Shown: positions 45,701-55,390 of the stretch, in pieces
Numbering within the stretch: position 1 is the stretch's first letter
Layout: each line of letters opens with the position of its first letter
Source of the DNA: Acholoe squamosa
Taxonomy: Eukaryota; Annelida; Polychaeta; Phyllodocida; Polynoidae
Reading direction: 5' to 3'
Assembly (NCBI GenBank): GCA_949317995.1
Contig: OX439038.1
Coordinates: 69,512,659 to 69,576,658 of the forward strand
Length of the DNA: 64,000 nucleotides
The notes under the pieces: generated by a model
What the model saw: only the letters and a program-made list of their open reading frames with translations
What the model was told of the DNA's origin: nothing
The model's database searches: none
Program-made: the position numbers and the translations under genes

Positions 45701-46602
45701 TATTTGTAACATGGAGGTCTGTGTCTGCTGTACATAGAGTTATGAATAAAAAAGAATTATTGTCAAACAATTATTTTGATCAAGGTGATACTTCTGATAC
45801 CAACTGCTATACATCTTCATCTCAGTGATTTACCTGTTTTTCATGAAAACATCATGCTCTTTATTCACCTTTGGGAACCATTTCTAAACCCAATTGCCTA
45901 AACACACTATTATGTCTGTGGCCATTTACATAGCAGCTCTCTCTTCATTAATATTCATGAGCCCTTGATAACATCTAGAGGCATCAATCATCATGTTTAA
46001 TATAATGTGATACACAATGTGAGTGCATCACGTTTAAGCAGGATTTAAAAGCGATAGAATATCTACCTGCACAACTCTATACCTAATTTCGCTCTCTGTT
46101 CTATGAGCCATTCAATGGCAACATTGTACCAATGCCCCCATTGTGGTGGGGAAAGGCAATGTCTATGAGATTAAACCATTGATGGCTACCATGAATGTCC
46201 AACTCATGAGCTTTACTCTAGTTCTCAAAAATTTAGTTCATCAGCTACAATATGATTTGGCCGATCAATGATATAAACACTGCCTGCACTTACACAGAGA
46301 GAAAGTGTGTGTGTGGAAGTGTGTGTGACACTGGGGTTGCTTTACATACAGATTTTTCAAATTATCAAAACATTATTGCATGTCCTCAGGAATCAATTGT
46401 ACTCATTTTGGATAGTCTTCCTGCATATATACAATTGAATTGAAGAGAAAGAATATGAGGAAAAAGGGTTAACTTAAACAAAGTACTGACACTAATTGCA
46501 AAATGTACCATATATCAAAGATGATTTACCTGAGATTCCATGATACATGCAGTTCTTCAGTAGAGTTATAACTATGGCAATAACCAGCAGCCTGTGAGCC
46601 AT
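33518..46602 (-). CDS. Ionotropic glutamate receptor-like gene, paralogue B
   Basis: A ligand-gated cation channel subunit of the iGluR/IR superfamily, acting in the plasma membrane. Exons, 5' to 3': 46530-46602, 45575-45727, 43314-43459, 42578 to about 42782, 41622-41783, 37256-37339, 36760-36850, 36357-36515, 35358-35541, 34892-35109, 33895-34178 and 33518-33737. Together they give signal peptide, partial N-terminal domain, S1, M1, pore loop, M3, S2 and M4. Phases agree except between the third and fourth and between the fifth and sixth exons; each pair is off by 2 nt, so small exons are probably unseen there. The N-terminal domain (about 240 codons found) is shorter than the usual 380, which also suggests missing exons. 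The fourth exon has no AG acceptor where paralogue A has TATAG. No internal stop appears in the exons read. Expression state unknown. Confidence 0.82.
33895..34178 (-). CDS. Paralogue B exon 11: S2
   Basis: 284 nt, phase 0 to 2. Codes KKYAVIGDRTSLETKLYRNF and ETFFTSGLGIALPKGSPYKK, the S2 'YA(F)I.(E/D)...L' and 'G(Y)GIA.PKGSP(Y)' blocks. The ligand-contacting acidic residue is Asp (IGD), as in NMDA-type subunits, rather than the Glu of AMPA/kainate types. Confidence 0.9.
34892..35109 (-). CDS. Paralogue B exon 10: M3
   Basis: 218 nt, phase 1 to 0. Codes AAERLSITAPNRLSLGIFWI, then LLVACLYNANLTASLTTVE. The latter replaces the near-invariant SYTANLAAFLT gate motif, keeping Ala-Asn-Leu and Leu-Thr. 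It ends NGNGVQRLILE with donor GTGAGA. Confidence 0.88.
35358..35541 (-). CDS. Paralogue B exon 9: M1 and pore loop
   Basis: 184 nt, phase 0 to 1. M1 is LYVWIAVTVSWAISTAIMSG; a His/Asn-rich linker follows, then the pore loop ESAWLMVCIYLKQGE. Aligned to the animal pore motif (A)LMQQG, a lysine takes the Q/R-site position. Confidence 0.85.
36357..36515 (-). CDS. Paralogue B exon 8: S1 with the ligand arginine
   Basis: 159 nt, phase 0 to 0: EVDMIVAGLTITALRETVVD then FSIAFFEEPSAVVVRADI. The arginine of TITALRE is the residue that binds the ligand's alpha-carboxylate in iGluRs. It ends PWSYLFNPLQ just before M1. Confidence 0.92.
36760..36850 (-). CDS. Paralogue B exon 7: S1
   Basis: 91 nt, phase 2 to 0; codes YKLIYSIDREFGIKKSNGHW then NGMMGMMERR, the 'Y.L...G..G......WNGM(V/M)GE(L)' strand and loop. 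Donor GTGAGA. Confidence 0.85.
37256..37339 (-). CDS. Paralogue B exon 6: S1 start
   Basis: 84 nt. Codes PFTMKKNGVYYGFCIDLLED then LAIRLNFT, matching the S1 'PF(V)M...G(Y/F)C(I)DLL..LA..L.F' pattern. Donor AC|GTAAGT; the equal exon in paralogue A ends AC|ATAAGT. Confidence 0.85.
37596..37635 (-). pseudogene. Truncated duplicate of exon 5 (left)
   Basis: Codes (G)FEGMSLKVKHI with donor GTAGGC, equal to the last 40 nt of exon 5, and is preceded by the duplicated intron (about 37430-37595). Cut by the foldback element. Not part of the predicted message. Confidence 0.7.
37636..41415. mobile_element. Foldback DNA element of 3.8 kb in an intron of paralogue B
   Basis: Ends TAGACCACAATGCATGGACC and, inverted, TAGACCGCAATGCATGACCC, flanked by GTA on both sides. 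The arms are long imperfect inverted repeats: the left arm (about 38690-39360) has tandem units with tatgaggctg and gttatggttac, and the right arm (about 40230-40890) has their complements, such as cagcctcata and gtaaccataac. Outer arms share ggttgccatgg and gttgctagg-type motifs. The centre (about 39370-40150) is not obviously palindromic and its open frame has no domain. No transposase seen. Confidence 0.85.
38690..39360. repeat. Tandem repeats in the left arm of the foldback element
   Basis: Higher-order repeats of about 115-120 bp built from a unit of about 50 bp. Phrases tgctatggttagctagggct and gtctgggagtatatgaggct recur three times at regular spacing between 38860 and 39240. The complement of the basic unit occurs at 40380-40890. 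Confidence 0.85.
41622..41783 (-). CDS. Paralogue B exon 5: entry to the ligand-binding domain
   Basis: 162 nt, phase 0 to 0. Codes a KGHGNWKEIGKYRDTYQGDS stretch and FVNFEGMSLKVTHKL, the 'F.G..L+V.T' strand that opens S1 in iGluRs. Truncated duplicates of its 3' end lie at 37596-37635 and 43211-43250. Confidence 0.8.
42578..42782 (-). CDS. Paralogue B exon 4: N-terminal domain, 5' edge uncertain
   Basis: Codes SNHIQSILQEYIGARSVGSV, then ERRLLLPFYNLIV and DLSGIHQVSIATSP; donor GATGAG|GTAAAG. At the expected 5' edge paralogue A has TATAG|TGG but B has CACAA|TGG, so the acceptor is either lost or elsewhere. Confidence 0.6.
42906..42953. repeat. Perfect 21-bp hairpin in an intron of paralogue B
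   Basis: Arms GCTCAGAAGTGTTTCCACCT(G) at 42906-42926 and the exact inverse at 42933-42953, with a 6-nt loop AAGTTA. Nothing comparable is in paralogue A. Could be a tiny inverted duplication. Confidence 0.9.
43211..43250 (-). pseudogene. Truncated duplicate of exon 5 (right)
   Basis: A second partial copy with its intron (43060-43210), nearly identical to 37430-37635. It ends CCCGTATATTCTG, which is the uninterrupted form of the foldback insertion site. Confidence 0.7.
43314..43459 (-). CDS. Paralogue B exon 3: N-terminal domain
   Basis: 146 nt, phase 1 to 0; codes CGYLADLQGVMSIFSCSGWD and TTLSTIIINCDANSTE. The paralogue A copy is at 12882-13027 with equal length. Confidence 0.75.
44010..44445. 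repeat. Dispersed repeat, copy 2 (shared with 360-830)
   Basis: See 360-830. Here the homology extends left to about 43860 with a cctgcgggattttt start, which matches (inverted) the end atcccgcagg near 55780. The repeat may therefore have a GGGG(T)TCC(T)GCGGGAT-type terminus. Confidence 0.6.
44553..44785. repeat. Dispersed repeat shared with 30540-30800
   Basis: Same orientation as the other copy. Both start at (C)TTAGGTGCCCAA and pass through caaaacttgaaaatgagtt or its equivalent. Non-coding. Confidence 0.55.
44908..45190 (-). repeat. SINE-like repeat (TGAG-tail family), reverse copy
   Basis: Starts with (GTGA)n, then taatggttgtttaacgccaa and gacagctaaggtcatattca, which is the inverse of 49785-49848. 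The gtgcc(t/a)gtgcccg(t/c)gcatatgg block is duplicated (45008 and 45090), giving an internal repeat of about 83 bp. Confidence 0.65.
45575..45727 (-). CDS. Paralogue B exon 2: N-terminal domain
   Basis: A 153-nt exon with TACAG acceptor and AAG|GTAATT donor, phase 1 to 1, coding DTDLHVTNNMKSQIVDCECV and a LSHLTIITDTTQQG end. No copy was found in paralogue A. Confidence 0.7.
46530..46602 (-). CDS. Paralogue B exon 1: signal peptide
   Basis: ATG at 46602 with a hydrophobic core (MAHRLLVIAIVITLL) and a TCAG|GTAAAT donor, phase 1. The same exon, differing by one silent base, is at 14697-14769 in paralogue A. Confidence 0.85.
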
Positions 46603-47029
46603 TGTAGCTGTTCTAGGTATCCAAATGTAATAGCTGACACAGAGTGAGCAGAACCGCTTGCACTATTGAACAAATCTGACATCTGAGAGATCCATGAAAT
46701 AGATGTATATATCACATTCAAAAATATGTTAGGCAATGCTTCACATTTCCATTACACACTGTACTAGAAAGGGCTGGAGGTACAGACAGGGAAGGGAGCC
46801 TGGCTATAGACACAAATTCAAAAATCCATAAACTGGAAGTTTGCCAAATAAAAGCTATTGTACTATCTCAGTTCTAGTATCAATAAATGAGATGTTGGCC
46901 CTATGGGATTAACGCACTACCAATGGGCCAGTATGGAGCAGGGCGCACCAATGCAGTACAGGTTGTTTAAACAATTACCACTGTATGATTCATGATGATA
47001 AACACCTAAAATATGCTTCCAATTCTAAA
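46603..47029. other. 5' flank of paralogue B
   Basis: Aligns with 14770-15180 upstream of paralogue A. A promoter is expected here but no defined motif can be called. Confidence 0.45.
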
Positions 47030-47780
47030 GTGAGACCTTGATAATCCGGACGTCCATTGACACTACGCCCTCTTAGGAACCGCCAAATAAATATGCTCCT
47101 CTAGTCCACCAGATCTGGTTTCTGTCTCAATCACGGTCATTTATGGGACATAATGTGTTATCATCTAGATAATGTGTTCTAACATTCTGTCTGGTCCGCC
47201 GATAGAGTGAGGGGATGTTATGGGGTGGGTGGCTGGAGGGTCTAGTCCATGACACTTCTGATGACGGATTAGGCTAACTTTGCACAGGGTGTGTACTTTG
47301 TCCACCAGCCAAACAAGATCCACCTGTGCTCAGTTAACTTAATAATTAGCTTAATTTATTTTCCTCCCATGGGGGTAATTTAATGAAAATAATTATGTGC
47401 CAAATTCAAAAGGGCAGTATTTCATTATTTATGTTTATAAACATATCTAAAAGTTTCCAATTAGGCTATGTATTCCACATGTATACATATAGGGAATTTG
47501 GGTAGGAGTTAATTTTTGGTGCAGTAAGTATACCACACGTTAATTAGCCAATAATCACACCCTTAGCTGCACTTAGGGTTATTTACATACTTCAATATAA
47601 ACAAGCCCTATAAACTACAAAACCAGTACCTGTACTACAGCGTGCACATCAGTCTAGCCCTTGATGTTTCCCTAACTGTACACGTTTCAGAACTACACGT
47701 CCTCTCCGTGTGCTCTCATAAATCAGTGGCAGAAAACAAGGCACTTAATTTCTAGATAAGGCATATTATCAAGGCCTCAC
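47030..47780. mobile_element. DNA element of about 750 bp with GTGAG(A/G)CCTTGATAAT ends
   Basis: The left end GTGAGACCTTGATAATCCGG mirrors the right end ATTATCAAGGCCTCAC. The stretch is absent from the corresponding flank of paralogue A (15180-15232 with 30413). The ends recall the pogo/Tigger style CAGTGARACC..., but no TA duplication is evident and there is no transposase. Confidence 0.6.
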
Positions 47781-48344
47781 CAATTCATTGTCTTTGAGAC
47801 AGGAATAAGAGTGTTCATGATAGATCTACTTGAATACACTGATTTTGATTAGTAAATCAAGTAACTTACCTGGTGATTCTACATTCGGGGAATTATTCAA
47901 TAGGAATTATCCAATTGAAAACCATACAAAAGTCTGTGAATATTCCAGAACTGGATGTTGCAGTAAAACATGTGTACACCCTGCTGACTATAGATATATA
48001 GAGGTTTATGCCCATAGCAATTGTTTCCCCATCTAATATTTTAGTCAGTGAGCGTCAGGGGCTCATTTTAATATCCACAACGACAACATTGCAGCAATAT
48101 CAGCCCTATGAGACCTTTGTTGTCGTCAGGGATATTGAAATAAGCTTGTGGTGTGCTATTGATGCCTGCCTTTATTAGATAAAAGCCAGTCTGGGGCTAA
48201 TTTAAATATAACTTGCCATCTGAATATCAACTGACGATTTGTCTATTCTAGTGGACAGGCATGCAATGAAATCTCTCCCTAGGATTGGTGCCTTTGTAAC
48301 TATGCACACCGCTATCCTTTACTGATGATATAGGCCACAGTTGG

Positions 48345-48413
48345 GAGTCCAACCTCGCATATATGCTTATATATAAGCCATGCCTTATATACGGGGTATT
48401 ACAGTTCAAACAT
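48345..48413. mobile_element. MITE remnant, ATAAGGCGCACC family, copy 4
   Basis: The right half only: catatatgcttatatataagc then catgccttatatacggggta. It corresponds to the right half of the copy at 31413-31626 in the partner unit, so the insertion pre-dates the segmental duplication. Confidence 0.5.
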
Positions 48414-48542
48414 ACTGGGCAATAGTATGCCTCGTGGTCTGTATCCTGATGCTGCATTAAGTTCAATAGTGGAGAATAAGGTTGGGTGTTATATGACCCT
48501 GCTGGTCAATAGAGAAAATGAGCATAACTGTAGTCCATTACT

Positions 48543-48841
48543 CATGGGCGTGGACTGGTTACCAGATTTAGTCTGTGTAGGTGTTATCCATATGCTATAG
48601 AAGGGTAAGAAACTAAAGGGAACAGTGCTGCCCTCTGGTGCCTATATTTGCTATGCACAGACCTTGATTACGGAGGTGAGGGGTTACTTTGGCAAAGTCA
48701 CCACTCACCTCCGTAATCAAGGTCTGTGCATAGCAAATATAGGCACCAGAGGGCAGCACTGTTCCCTTTAGTTTCTTACCCTTCTATAGCATATGGATAA
48801 CACCTACACAGACTAAATCTGGTAACCAGTCCACGCCCGTG
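48543..48841. mobile_element. Hairpin MITE, 299 bp, 8-bp target duplication (hAT-like)
   Basis: Arms 48546-48680 and 48704-48838 are exact inverses over 135 bp with a 23-nt spacer. The ends are CATGGGCGTGG and CCACGCCCGTG. CCATTACT flanks both sides (48535-48542 and 48842-48849). The partner unit near 31760 lacks it. The 8-bp duplication and CA...TG ends fit hAT-type transposition. Such perfect arms suggest a very recent insertion. Confidence 0.9.
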
Positions 48842-49664
48842 CCATTACTGGTGTTGGTGGTATTGGTTCCATGGTTCAAACAGGAGCCAGGATGTTTTAC
48901 TCAGCTCAAGGTTTAACCATACATCATAGGCACTGGTCTCTGCATCAAAATTAATCTGTGTGTGTGTAAAGTTGATGAATTATCTAGCACAAGAGTAGCA
49001 CAAGAACTATAATTATTTGCAAAATATGTGACATTATATTACATTCTAATATCTGGCAAAAATGGTTCTAATTGACTTTTCTGCATCTTTTTATCTAGTG
49101 ATTCTTTAAAAAGATTACCCTTTTGCACTCAGGGCCCATGGACTACTTTATGAGGCCTGGGTGGTCCAACACTCATGGAGCTATCGAAGTATCCTCAAAC
49201 ATAGAAGGTAGAAGTATACTAAAAAATAATATAGTGCCATTAGAATTTCTTGCTACGACGAGATAAATCATTTTAGGGGGCCTAATCTTTGAGGCCCTTG
49301 ATAATTCTAATAGGCCTGGAAGGTTGGAGCGAGTACATTGAGCACTCTACTCAGCCCTGTGCTCACGGCCATAGCATGCCATAGCGTGTACCCTTAGTAT
49401 TCCTGTTCAAATAAATAGGCTAATGAGGTTACCATGTCAGACTCCTACATCTGGGAGCCATTAGGGAGCCATATTTTTGATAGTTTTTGCCCGGTTTGTT
49501 GATATTTCAATAAGAAACGCTCTCTGGAGCTTTTCAAAGATGGCTAGTTGAAAGAAAAAAATCGGGCGAAAATTGTAGTGAACGATTATATTATTACCAG
49601 TATTCATACCCAGGTGGAGCCTCAGTGCTCACGGTACAGGTGGAGTCTACCTCTCCAGGTCGGG

Positions 49665-49852
49665 CTTCCCTAGCCCACTTAAAAGGGTCTATATCTCCTC
49701 TTTCCTATCCCCTCGGATGTGTGTGGTGCACATATGCACGGGCACTGACACATTCCTCTGTGAAATTGTGTAATGTCATTCTCGCCATGAATATGACCTT
49801 AGCTGTCGAAATGGCGTTAAACATCTATTACTCACTCACTCACCTCTCCAGG
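49665..49852 (+). repeat. SINE-like repeat (TGAG-tail family), best copy
   Basis: Runs from the agggtctatatctcctcttt head to the gtcgaaatggcgttaaacat and (ACTC)n tail. Matches 2133-2306 and, inverted, 44908-45190. Confidence 0.65.
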
Positions 49853-51214
49853 TGTAACGTCCCTAGATAATGACTCGCCTCATACCTTTTGCCTGGTGAA
49901 TTCAATTTTTACACTTCAGATAGTGCATCATGCCCTTACCTTTAATCTTCAGTTTCTGCATTTGACGCATCACTTCACCTTCTGCTCTCACCTCGTACAG
50001 AGGCCGCATACTTCTGCAAAAAAAAAACTATTATGCAAAAGGTTTTTGGTTTTGTGTTATTTTTCATAAGCCCTTTCTTTTCTCGCGTACATATGGTGTT
50101 ACATTGGGTGGCAATATTATTTAGACATGTATATAATGTGGCACATTTAGCTCTAGCTAAATAACAGGCGTGTTTGGGATGGGATGCACCGAGGTATAGT
50201 TTGGCTATGTTTCAGATAAATATACTCAATGGGGCCATAATGCAATATCATGTATTGCAACCAAGGGCAAAGCCTGCAGCTCCTATACATGATATTGACT
50301 TGAGGCGGCAGATATGCAACAGAATTATATCTGCCATACACCCCGTTTTCATATACTGAATTTGTACATTAAGTGTGTTGCAGGCCTCTTTCTCTCAAAT
50401 GGTCGAAGCAGGATAACTGGTTTAACCTCCTAGAAGGTTATATGTTCATTAAACATATATTCCCTGTATCCAGTCATAGAAATAGAACAGCTCTCAAATC
50501 TGCTTGAAGAGCTGGGCCTCCTCTGTTCAATAACCTAGTAATTTAACGACCCCACCGTACAACACACTTCTCGAGTATTTGCCCGCTTTAGGTTTGAATT
50601 CCGCTTTCATACCAAACAGATGCTAGCTATTAGCAAGGAAATGGAAGGGATGTTATCAGATTATTTATCTTTTTCTCACATGATTGAGCTAAAGGTTACA
50701 GGAACTGAAAGATACTGAAGGGTGGAGATGGAGAACGCAGAGGAAGACTTGGGGGTAAGTTATTCATAGCATCGTTTCCCAACGGTAATGTCCGGGGGGG
50801 GAATACCCTGGGAGGGTAATGTCCTGGGGTTAGTGACCGGGGGAGAATGTCCAAGGGGTATTGTCCTAGAATCCTCTGTCCCTACTTTGTATGTCGCTGA
50901 AAAAAATGAATACACTATGATAAAGTATTTTAAGGATTGATCCATCTATAAACTACATATCCCAACAGTTTTGGACAAAAATCACTGGAACATTACCATT
51001 ATTAATGACATTAACGTCTGGAGCATTTGATTGCCTTGCAATAGCAAGGATTGAAATGGCTGCGATTCTACCACCTGTAGCCCTGACACCTATACATGCC
51101 TCTGGCTCGGCCTCTGACTGCATGTATAATTATTGGCTCAAACTACTGGGAACCTCTTTCTATAAACCCCCCCCCCCTCCCCCATGGCTCCCATCCCAGG
51201 CCCATCTTACCACA

Positions 51215-51215
<1 letters not shown>
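49853..51215. other. Intergenic stretch, no gene seen
   Basis: No gene. 50153-50360 has overlapping short frames on both strands without domains; 50400-50620 has a coding-like feel on the plus strand (short RT-like phrase frames) but too many stops to support a call. A G-rich patch lies at 50785-50860. Confidence 0.45.

Positions 51216-51217
<2 letters not shown>

Positions 51218-51294
<77 letters not shown>
51218..51294. repeat. (TA)n microsatellite
   Basis: About 38 pure TA repeats preceded by a C-rich patch. Alternating Tyr/Ile frames here are artefacts. Confidence 0.98.
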
Positions 51295-51296
<2 letters not shown>

Positions 51297-51915
51297 CATA
51301 GCGAAAATGTAACACATTCACCATGTGCACCATCCGTGACAGCTTTTTTTTTTTTTACCATTCCCCCCTCTGTATGAAGAGATAGCGAAGGTAGAGGTAG
51401 GGACGCGCAGCTGAGAGCATCAGAATCCAGGAGAGGAGACTGATGGGCAATAGGATACAATCCAGTCAGAGGAAATCATTGAAATCTATATATTCTTCAA
51501 CTTATTGTGAAAAAAAGAAGAAAAGAGAAAATCTTCATCAGTCACTGAACTTGGGGTGAAGTGGAGAGAAATTTGAGGTAAGGCATTGGTTCAAGATCAA
51601 ATATAATGTTTTTAACCCCCAAGCACGACTTTCGCCACGGTTTTGTGCTTAAAAACTAGTTGGTAGGAGTAGAAGTAGAAGATCACTTATAGAATTCTAT
51701 TGGGTCAATCTTTAAAGGTTAACAACCATTAGAAATCTTATACATCAATTGGAAACCTAACCTTGCAGGATATTCTGATTATGTTTTCAGTGTCATTCTT
51801 TTATCACAACAACAGCTCTTTTTTTGAAATGCCAAAGGAATTATTTTTCACCAAAATAGAAATATTTTTTTTTCAAGAATAAAGAGAACTCTCTGTTACT
51901 CCGATGGATACCTGG

Positions 51916-52603
51916 AGGTTAATTCAAAAGACCCTGCCATCGCTACCCCTGTGATGGTAGTGTCAGCAGATCCTGTGGATTTTATAAGATCTAGTCAGTC
52001 TACCCTAAGTATTTTCCTGGTGGTAGCTCAGTCAGGCACAGCAGTCCTGTCCTGTGGATTATTCACTATTGATTTTCCAGCCTTAACACCACCATCGGTG
52101 GTACCGAAAGAAGTCCATAGTGGTTTCCCCTAAGTACAAGAGCACCTATAGGGAACACTCCTCCTCTCAAGAGTGCAGGTGTCTGTTGTATACATATATA
52201 GGGGAGGGAGGATGTTTGCTGAGGATCCTTGAGGGTCATTAATGCTACTCATGCATTAAGTGCATTGTAATGCCATGCTTTGCTTCTCTCTCTTAGGGTA
52301 GGGGGGGGGCAATGTTATCCCTATACTATATAATTAACACAATTAGGGAAGAGGAACACTTGTGTATGCCCTTTTGTGAAAAGGAGTGTATCCACAGCTA
52401 TTGATTTATTTTGGCTCTCTTGTCACTGTGTACAGTGTGTTCTGCTTGTGATAGTGTATGCAGGGCTGAGGCTACCACCAGAAAATACATAGGGCTGGCT
52501 GTGTTAAAGCATAGGAGTCACATGCTACCACCACTAAAATCGATAAGGCAGAAAATTCCTACTATCGCTGGGGTACTGATGGTAGGATCTTTTGAATTAA
52601 CCT
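51916..52603. mobile_element. Non-autonomous DNA transposon, AGGTTAATTC family, copy 2
   Basis: Left end AGGTTAATTCAAAAGACCCT after CCTGG; right end AGGATCTTTTGAATTAACCT. The interior is related to copy 1 in the reverse sense (gaggatgtttgctgagga, cttgagggtcattaatgcta, catgcattaagtgcattgta). No coding capacity. Confidence 0.75.
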
Positions 52604-53559
52604 GCAGAGCAATCTGCTGTCTAATTATCATCAGATAGACTGTTTGGTTGCCATTATAACTCCAAAACCGGTCAGAGCATATTTATATAATTTATAAAAG
52701 AGGGTTATGACCATTCTTAAGGGTCTGTGATTGTCCAAATATGTGAGAAGATCTACAGATAGTATTCTGATAGGTTACAGCAAAAACCTATCAGAATGGC
52801 TGTGAATAGCACAAAATCCCAATAATGTTACCTTTTTCCGTGTGGTGTCACAATTACTTTCATCCGGCTGACTGCTGATCCTTAGCTGTATTAATCTAAA
52901 ACTCTCCATTGTATACCTGTGATCGACACTAAGGTAAACAATGGAATATTCACCAGTAATGATATCTCAGTGAAATAGGAGTACTGCATACCTAAATCAT
53001 GACAAACGAGAACAAGAACTGATTTTATGTATACTCTATTGGTCAATAAGCAGATTAAACCTTTAAAAAGGTCATGGGCTTGTCCTGTAAACACAGCACT
53101 ATGTATGAGATGGTGTCATCGCCTTAGTGCAAAAAGGTTATATATTATCTGCATTTTTCAAGTTTTGCAGGATAGGCAAAAGAAGTGTTCCACTTACTAT
53201 AGCACCAAGTGGATACAGAAATATTGATATGAGACCTGTAGGCACACATATCATAGACAGAGCTTCAGTTCTTTCATAGTAGCTATAGATAAGGGTCAAT
53301 AGAAGTGACCAGGCAAGCAAAAACACCCCTCTGCAGGGAGATTCATTATCAAAGTTCATCTCAAAATCTTAAAAATGAGACATCATTGGCTAAAATATTC
53401 CTAGTAGTCATTTCAGAACCCATCCTTGAATATAGGTTGTTATTCATATTTGAAAGCGATGATTAAGCTCAAAATACATTATAAACCATAATAATGTCTA
53501 AAAATTCAATAAATCAGCCTTTTTCACAATAAATACATATCAATATGGTGATTTTTATC

Positions 53560-53900
53560 ATAGATTTTGATCTAGAAGGAATTTTCTATTTCTGTTTTCA
53601 GTTTTGGGTTTTTGGTGAATATCCCCGAAAATTGGCATAAAAATCTGAAAATTTTGATGAATGGAATGGTTGCCATGGCCACCAGGAACAGGCATATAGG
53701 TTGATTTTTCATGAAGAATGTTCATTTTACCATCCAAATATGGGCCATTTCTACTGAAAATGGTGCATTTTACATAAGACCATTTGAATTCTGCATAAAA
53801 TATTAGCTTAATGTGTTTTTTAATGATTTTAGAGTATTTTTGCCTCTCCAATGCCCCCTGGTGGCCAAATGGGGAAGTAAAAATCCCCCGCGGAGGGGTG
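53560..53900. repeat. Dispersed repeat related to 55390-55800 and 44010-44445
   Basis: The end gccccctggtggc followed by an aaatcccccgcgg motif recurs at 55748-55785 (gccccctggtggc ... aaatcccgcagg). The interior shares gttgccatgg and (c/g)caaatatgg phrases. Non-coding. Confidence 0.5.
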
Positions 53901-53973
53901 TTCTCCCTTGATGGGTCACACTGATGTTAAAACAGAAAACTGGCTACAACCCCTTTGCACTAAGACGACGGTA

Positions 53974-54870
53974 CACTGCAAAAATGGTGTTTAGATCCTA
54001 AACACAATTCTAAACATATTCTTGCAACGTTTTTGTAATCACATTAATTGCCTAAACATGTTTAGCCAAACAATGTGCTTAGCTCAGGTATTTAGAAATG
54101 TACGTGTTTAGGTTTAAAATTTGTGTTTAGATACCTATGAAATTTTGTGCTTAGATGTTTATGAATTTTTGTGTTTAGATGTCTATGTGATTTGTTAGGG
54201 TTAGGATTTGCAGACATGTATGCATTGAAAAAATAAAGGAATATCTTTTGTTTGCTTTCTCATTTGCTGGGGGATATGAGCAGTTTTTTATCTACATGTC
54301 AAAGTGTCCAAAGATGTCAGCCACAGCTACACGTATACACATGTATGTACACTCTATGAGAGACTTGAGAAAGTACAGCAGCTTGGCAGCAAGGACATTG
54401 CTTTATCCATTACAAAATAACATGAAATAGGTGTAAGTCATGGAGCATATTGACTATTTTATGGCAATGATGCTGGTGTAAGGAGAATCTAGTCAATTTT
54501 CTATTGCTGTTCCTATTCTCATGACATTCAATAAAAAGAAACAACGATAAACATGGGATTTGGGGACACTTGTTTCAACAATTGATTACAATTATGTACA
54601 GATAGTCCATTCAAAGGTAGTGCTGCAACCTGGTGTGGATTCTACATCCAAGCATCTAAACATATTGATGTTTAAATCTAAACACCTATTATTCAGCTGT
54701 TTAAACTCTAAACATCTAAACATGTTTAGCAAAAATGTTTATGTAGTTACAACCAAAGTGTTCATTTCCTAAATGTGTAGTTGATGAGACACCTAACAGA
54801 CCTATATGTTTAGATTTTAAACATGTTTAGACCTAAACATGTTTTAAATCTAAACACCATTTTTGCAGTG
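53974..54870. mobile_element. Non-autonomous DNA transposon with CACTGCAAAAATGG ends, TA duplication
   Basis: Exact terminal inverted repeats of 23 bp or more starting CACTGCAAAAATGGTGTTTA, flanked by TA on both sides. The interior is full of TTTAGNNNNTAAACA palindromes (gtgtttag and its inverse ctaaacac), especially in the outer 200 bp on each side. A relative lies at 57245-58417. No transposase. Confidence 0.85.
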
Positions 54871-54874
54871 TATA

Positions 54875-55390
54875 CTCCATGGGGCCGACGTACCAATATA
54901 TCATGCCCGACCCCAAAAAAAAAACAGTCCCTTGCAGATGCCTCCAAAGGTAAACTGAAGGGGGTTAGGGTAAAGGGAGCATGCATCGACCACTTGGATC
55001 TCTGTGCAACCTAAATGAATTCTCTCCGAACGACAATTGTGATGATTATATTGAGGAGATAAGCCTTGTGCCCCTATAATTTAGAACATCTTCTAAGTAT
55101 TCCTATGTGAACACAATATATATGTCGAAATGGCCTAATCACCCCCCTTCCCTGTACATGTACGCCTTTAGTTTGCCCCCTACCCGGCTGTTTGTGCATA
55201 ATTGTGTAGAGGCAAGGAGAAATGGTACTCCGTGGTAAAAGTCAACTTTAAAATTCAGATCACTAGCTTTACAGTGATATATTGCATGAGAAGATACTCC
55301 TGTTAGTTTTGGAGGAATAGCTTGCTAAACATGGGTAGGTATGACTATTTCATGAATGTCAATAAGCCCTACATCTCCATGGTCATGAGA
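54875..55390. other. Intergenic stretch, no gene seen
   Basis: AT-rich single-copy-looking sequence between repeats; nothing supportable. Confidence 0.5.

Larger units (their letters stand above)
32279..48930. repeat. Tandem segmental duplication, unit B
   Basis: Partner of 5819-31850 in direct orientation, carrying iGluR paralogue B. It has its own private insertions: a foldback element at 37636-41415, a DNA element at 47030-47780 and a hairpin element at 48543-48841. Exon sequences of the two units remain clearly alignable, with introns more diverged. Confidence 0.75.

Noticed and set aside
51005-51460. Tyr/Ile repeat proteins
   Set aside because: Translations of the (TA)n microsatellite.
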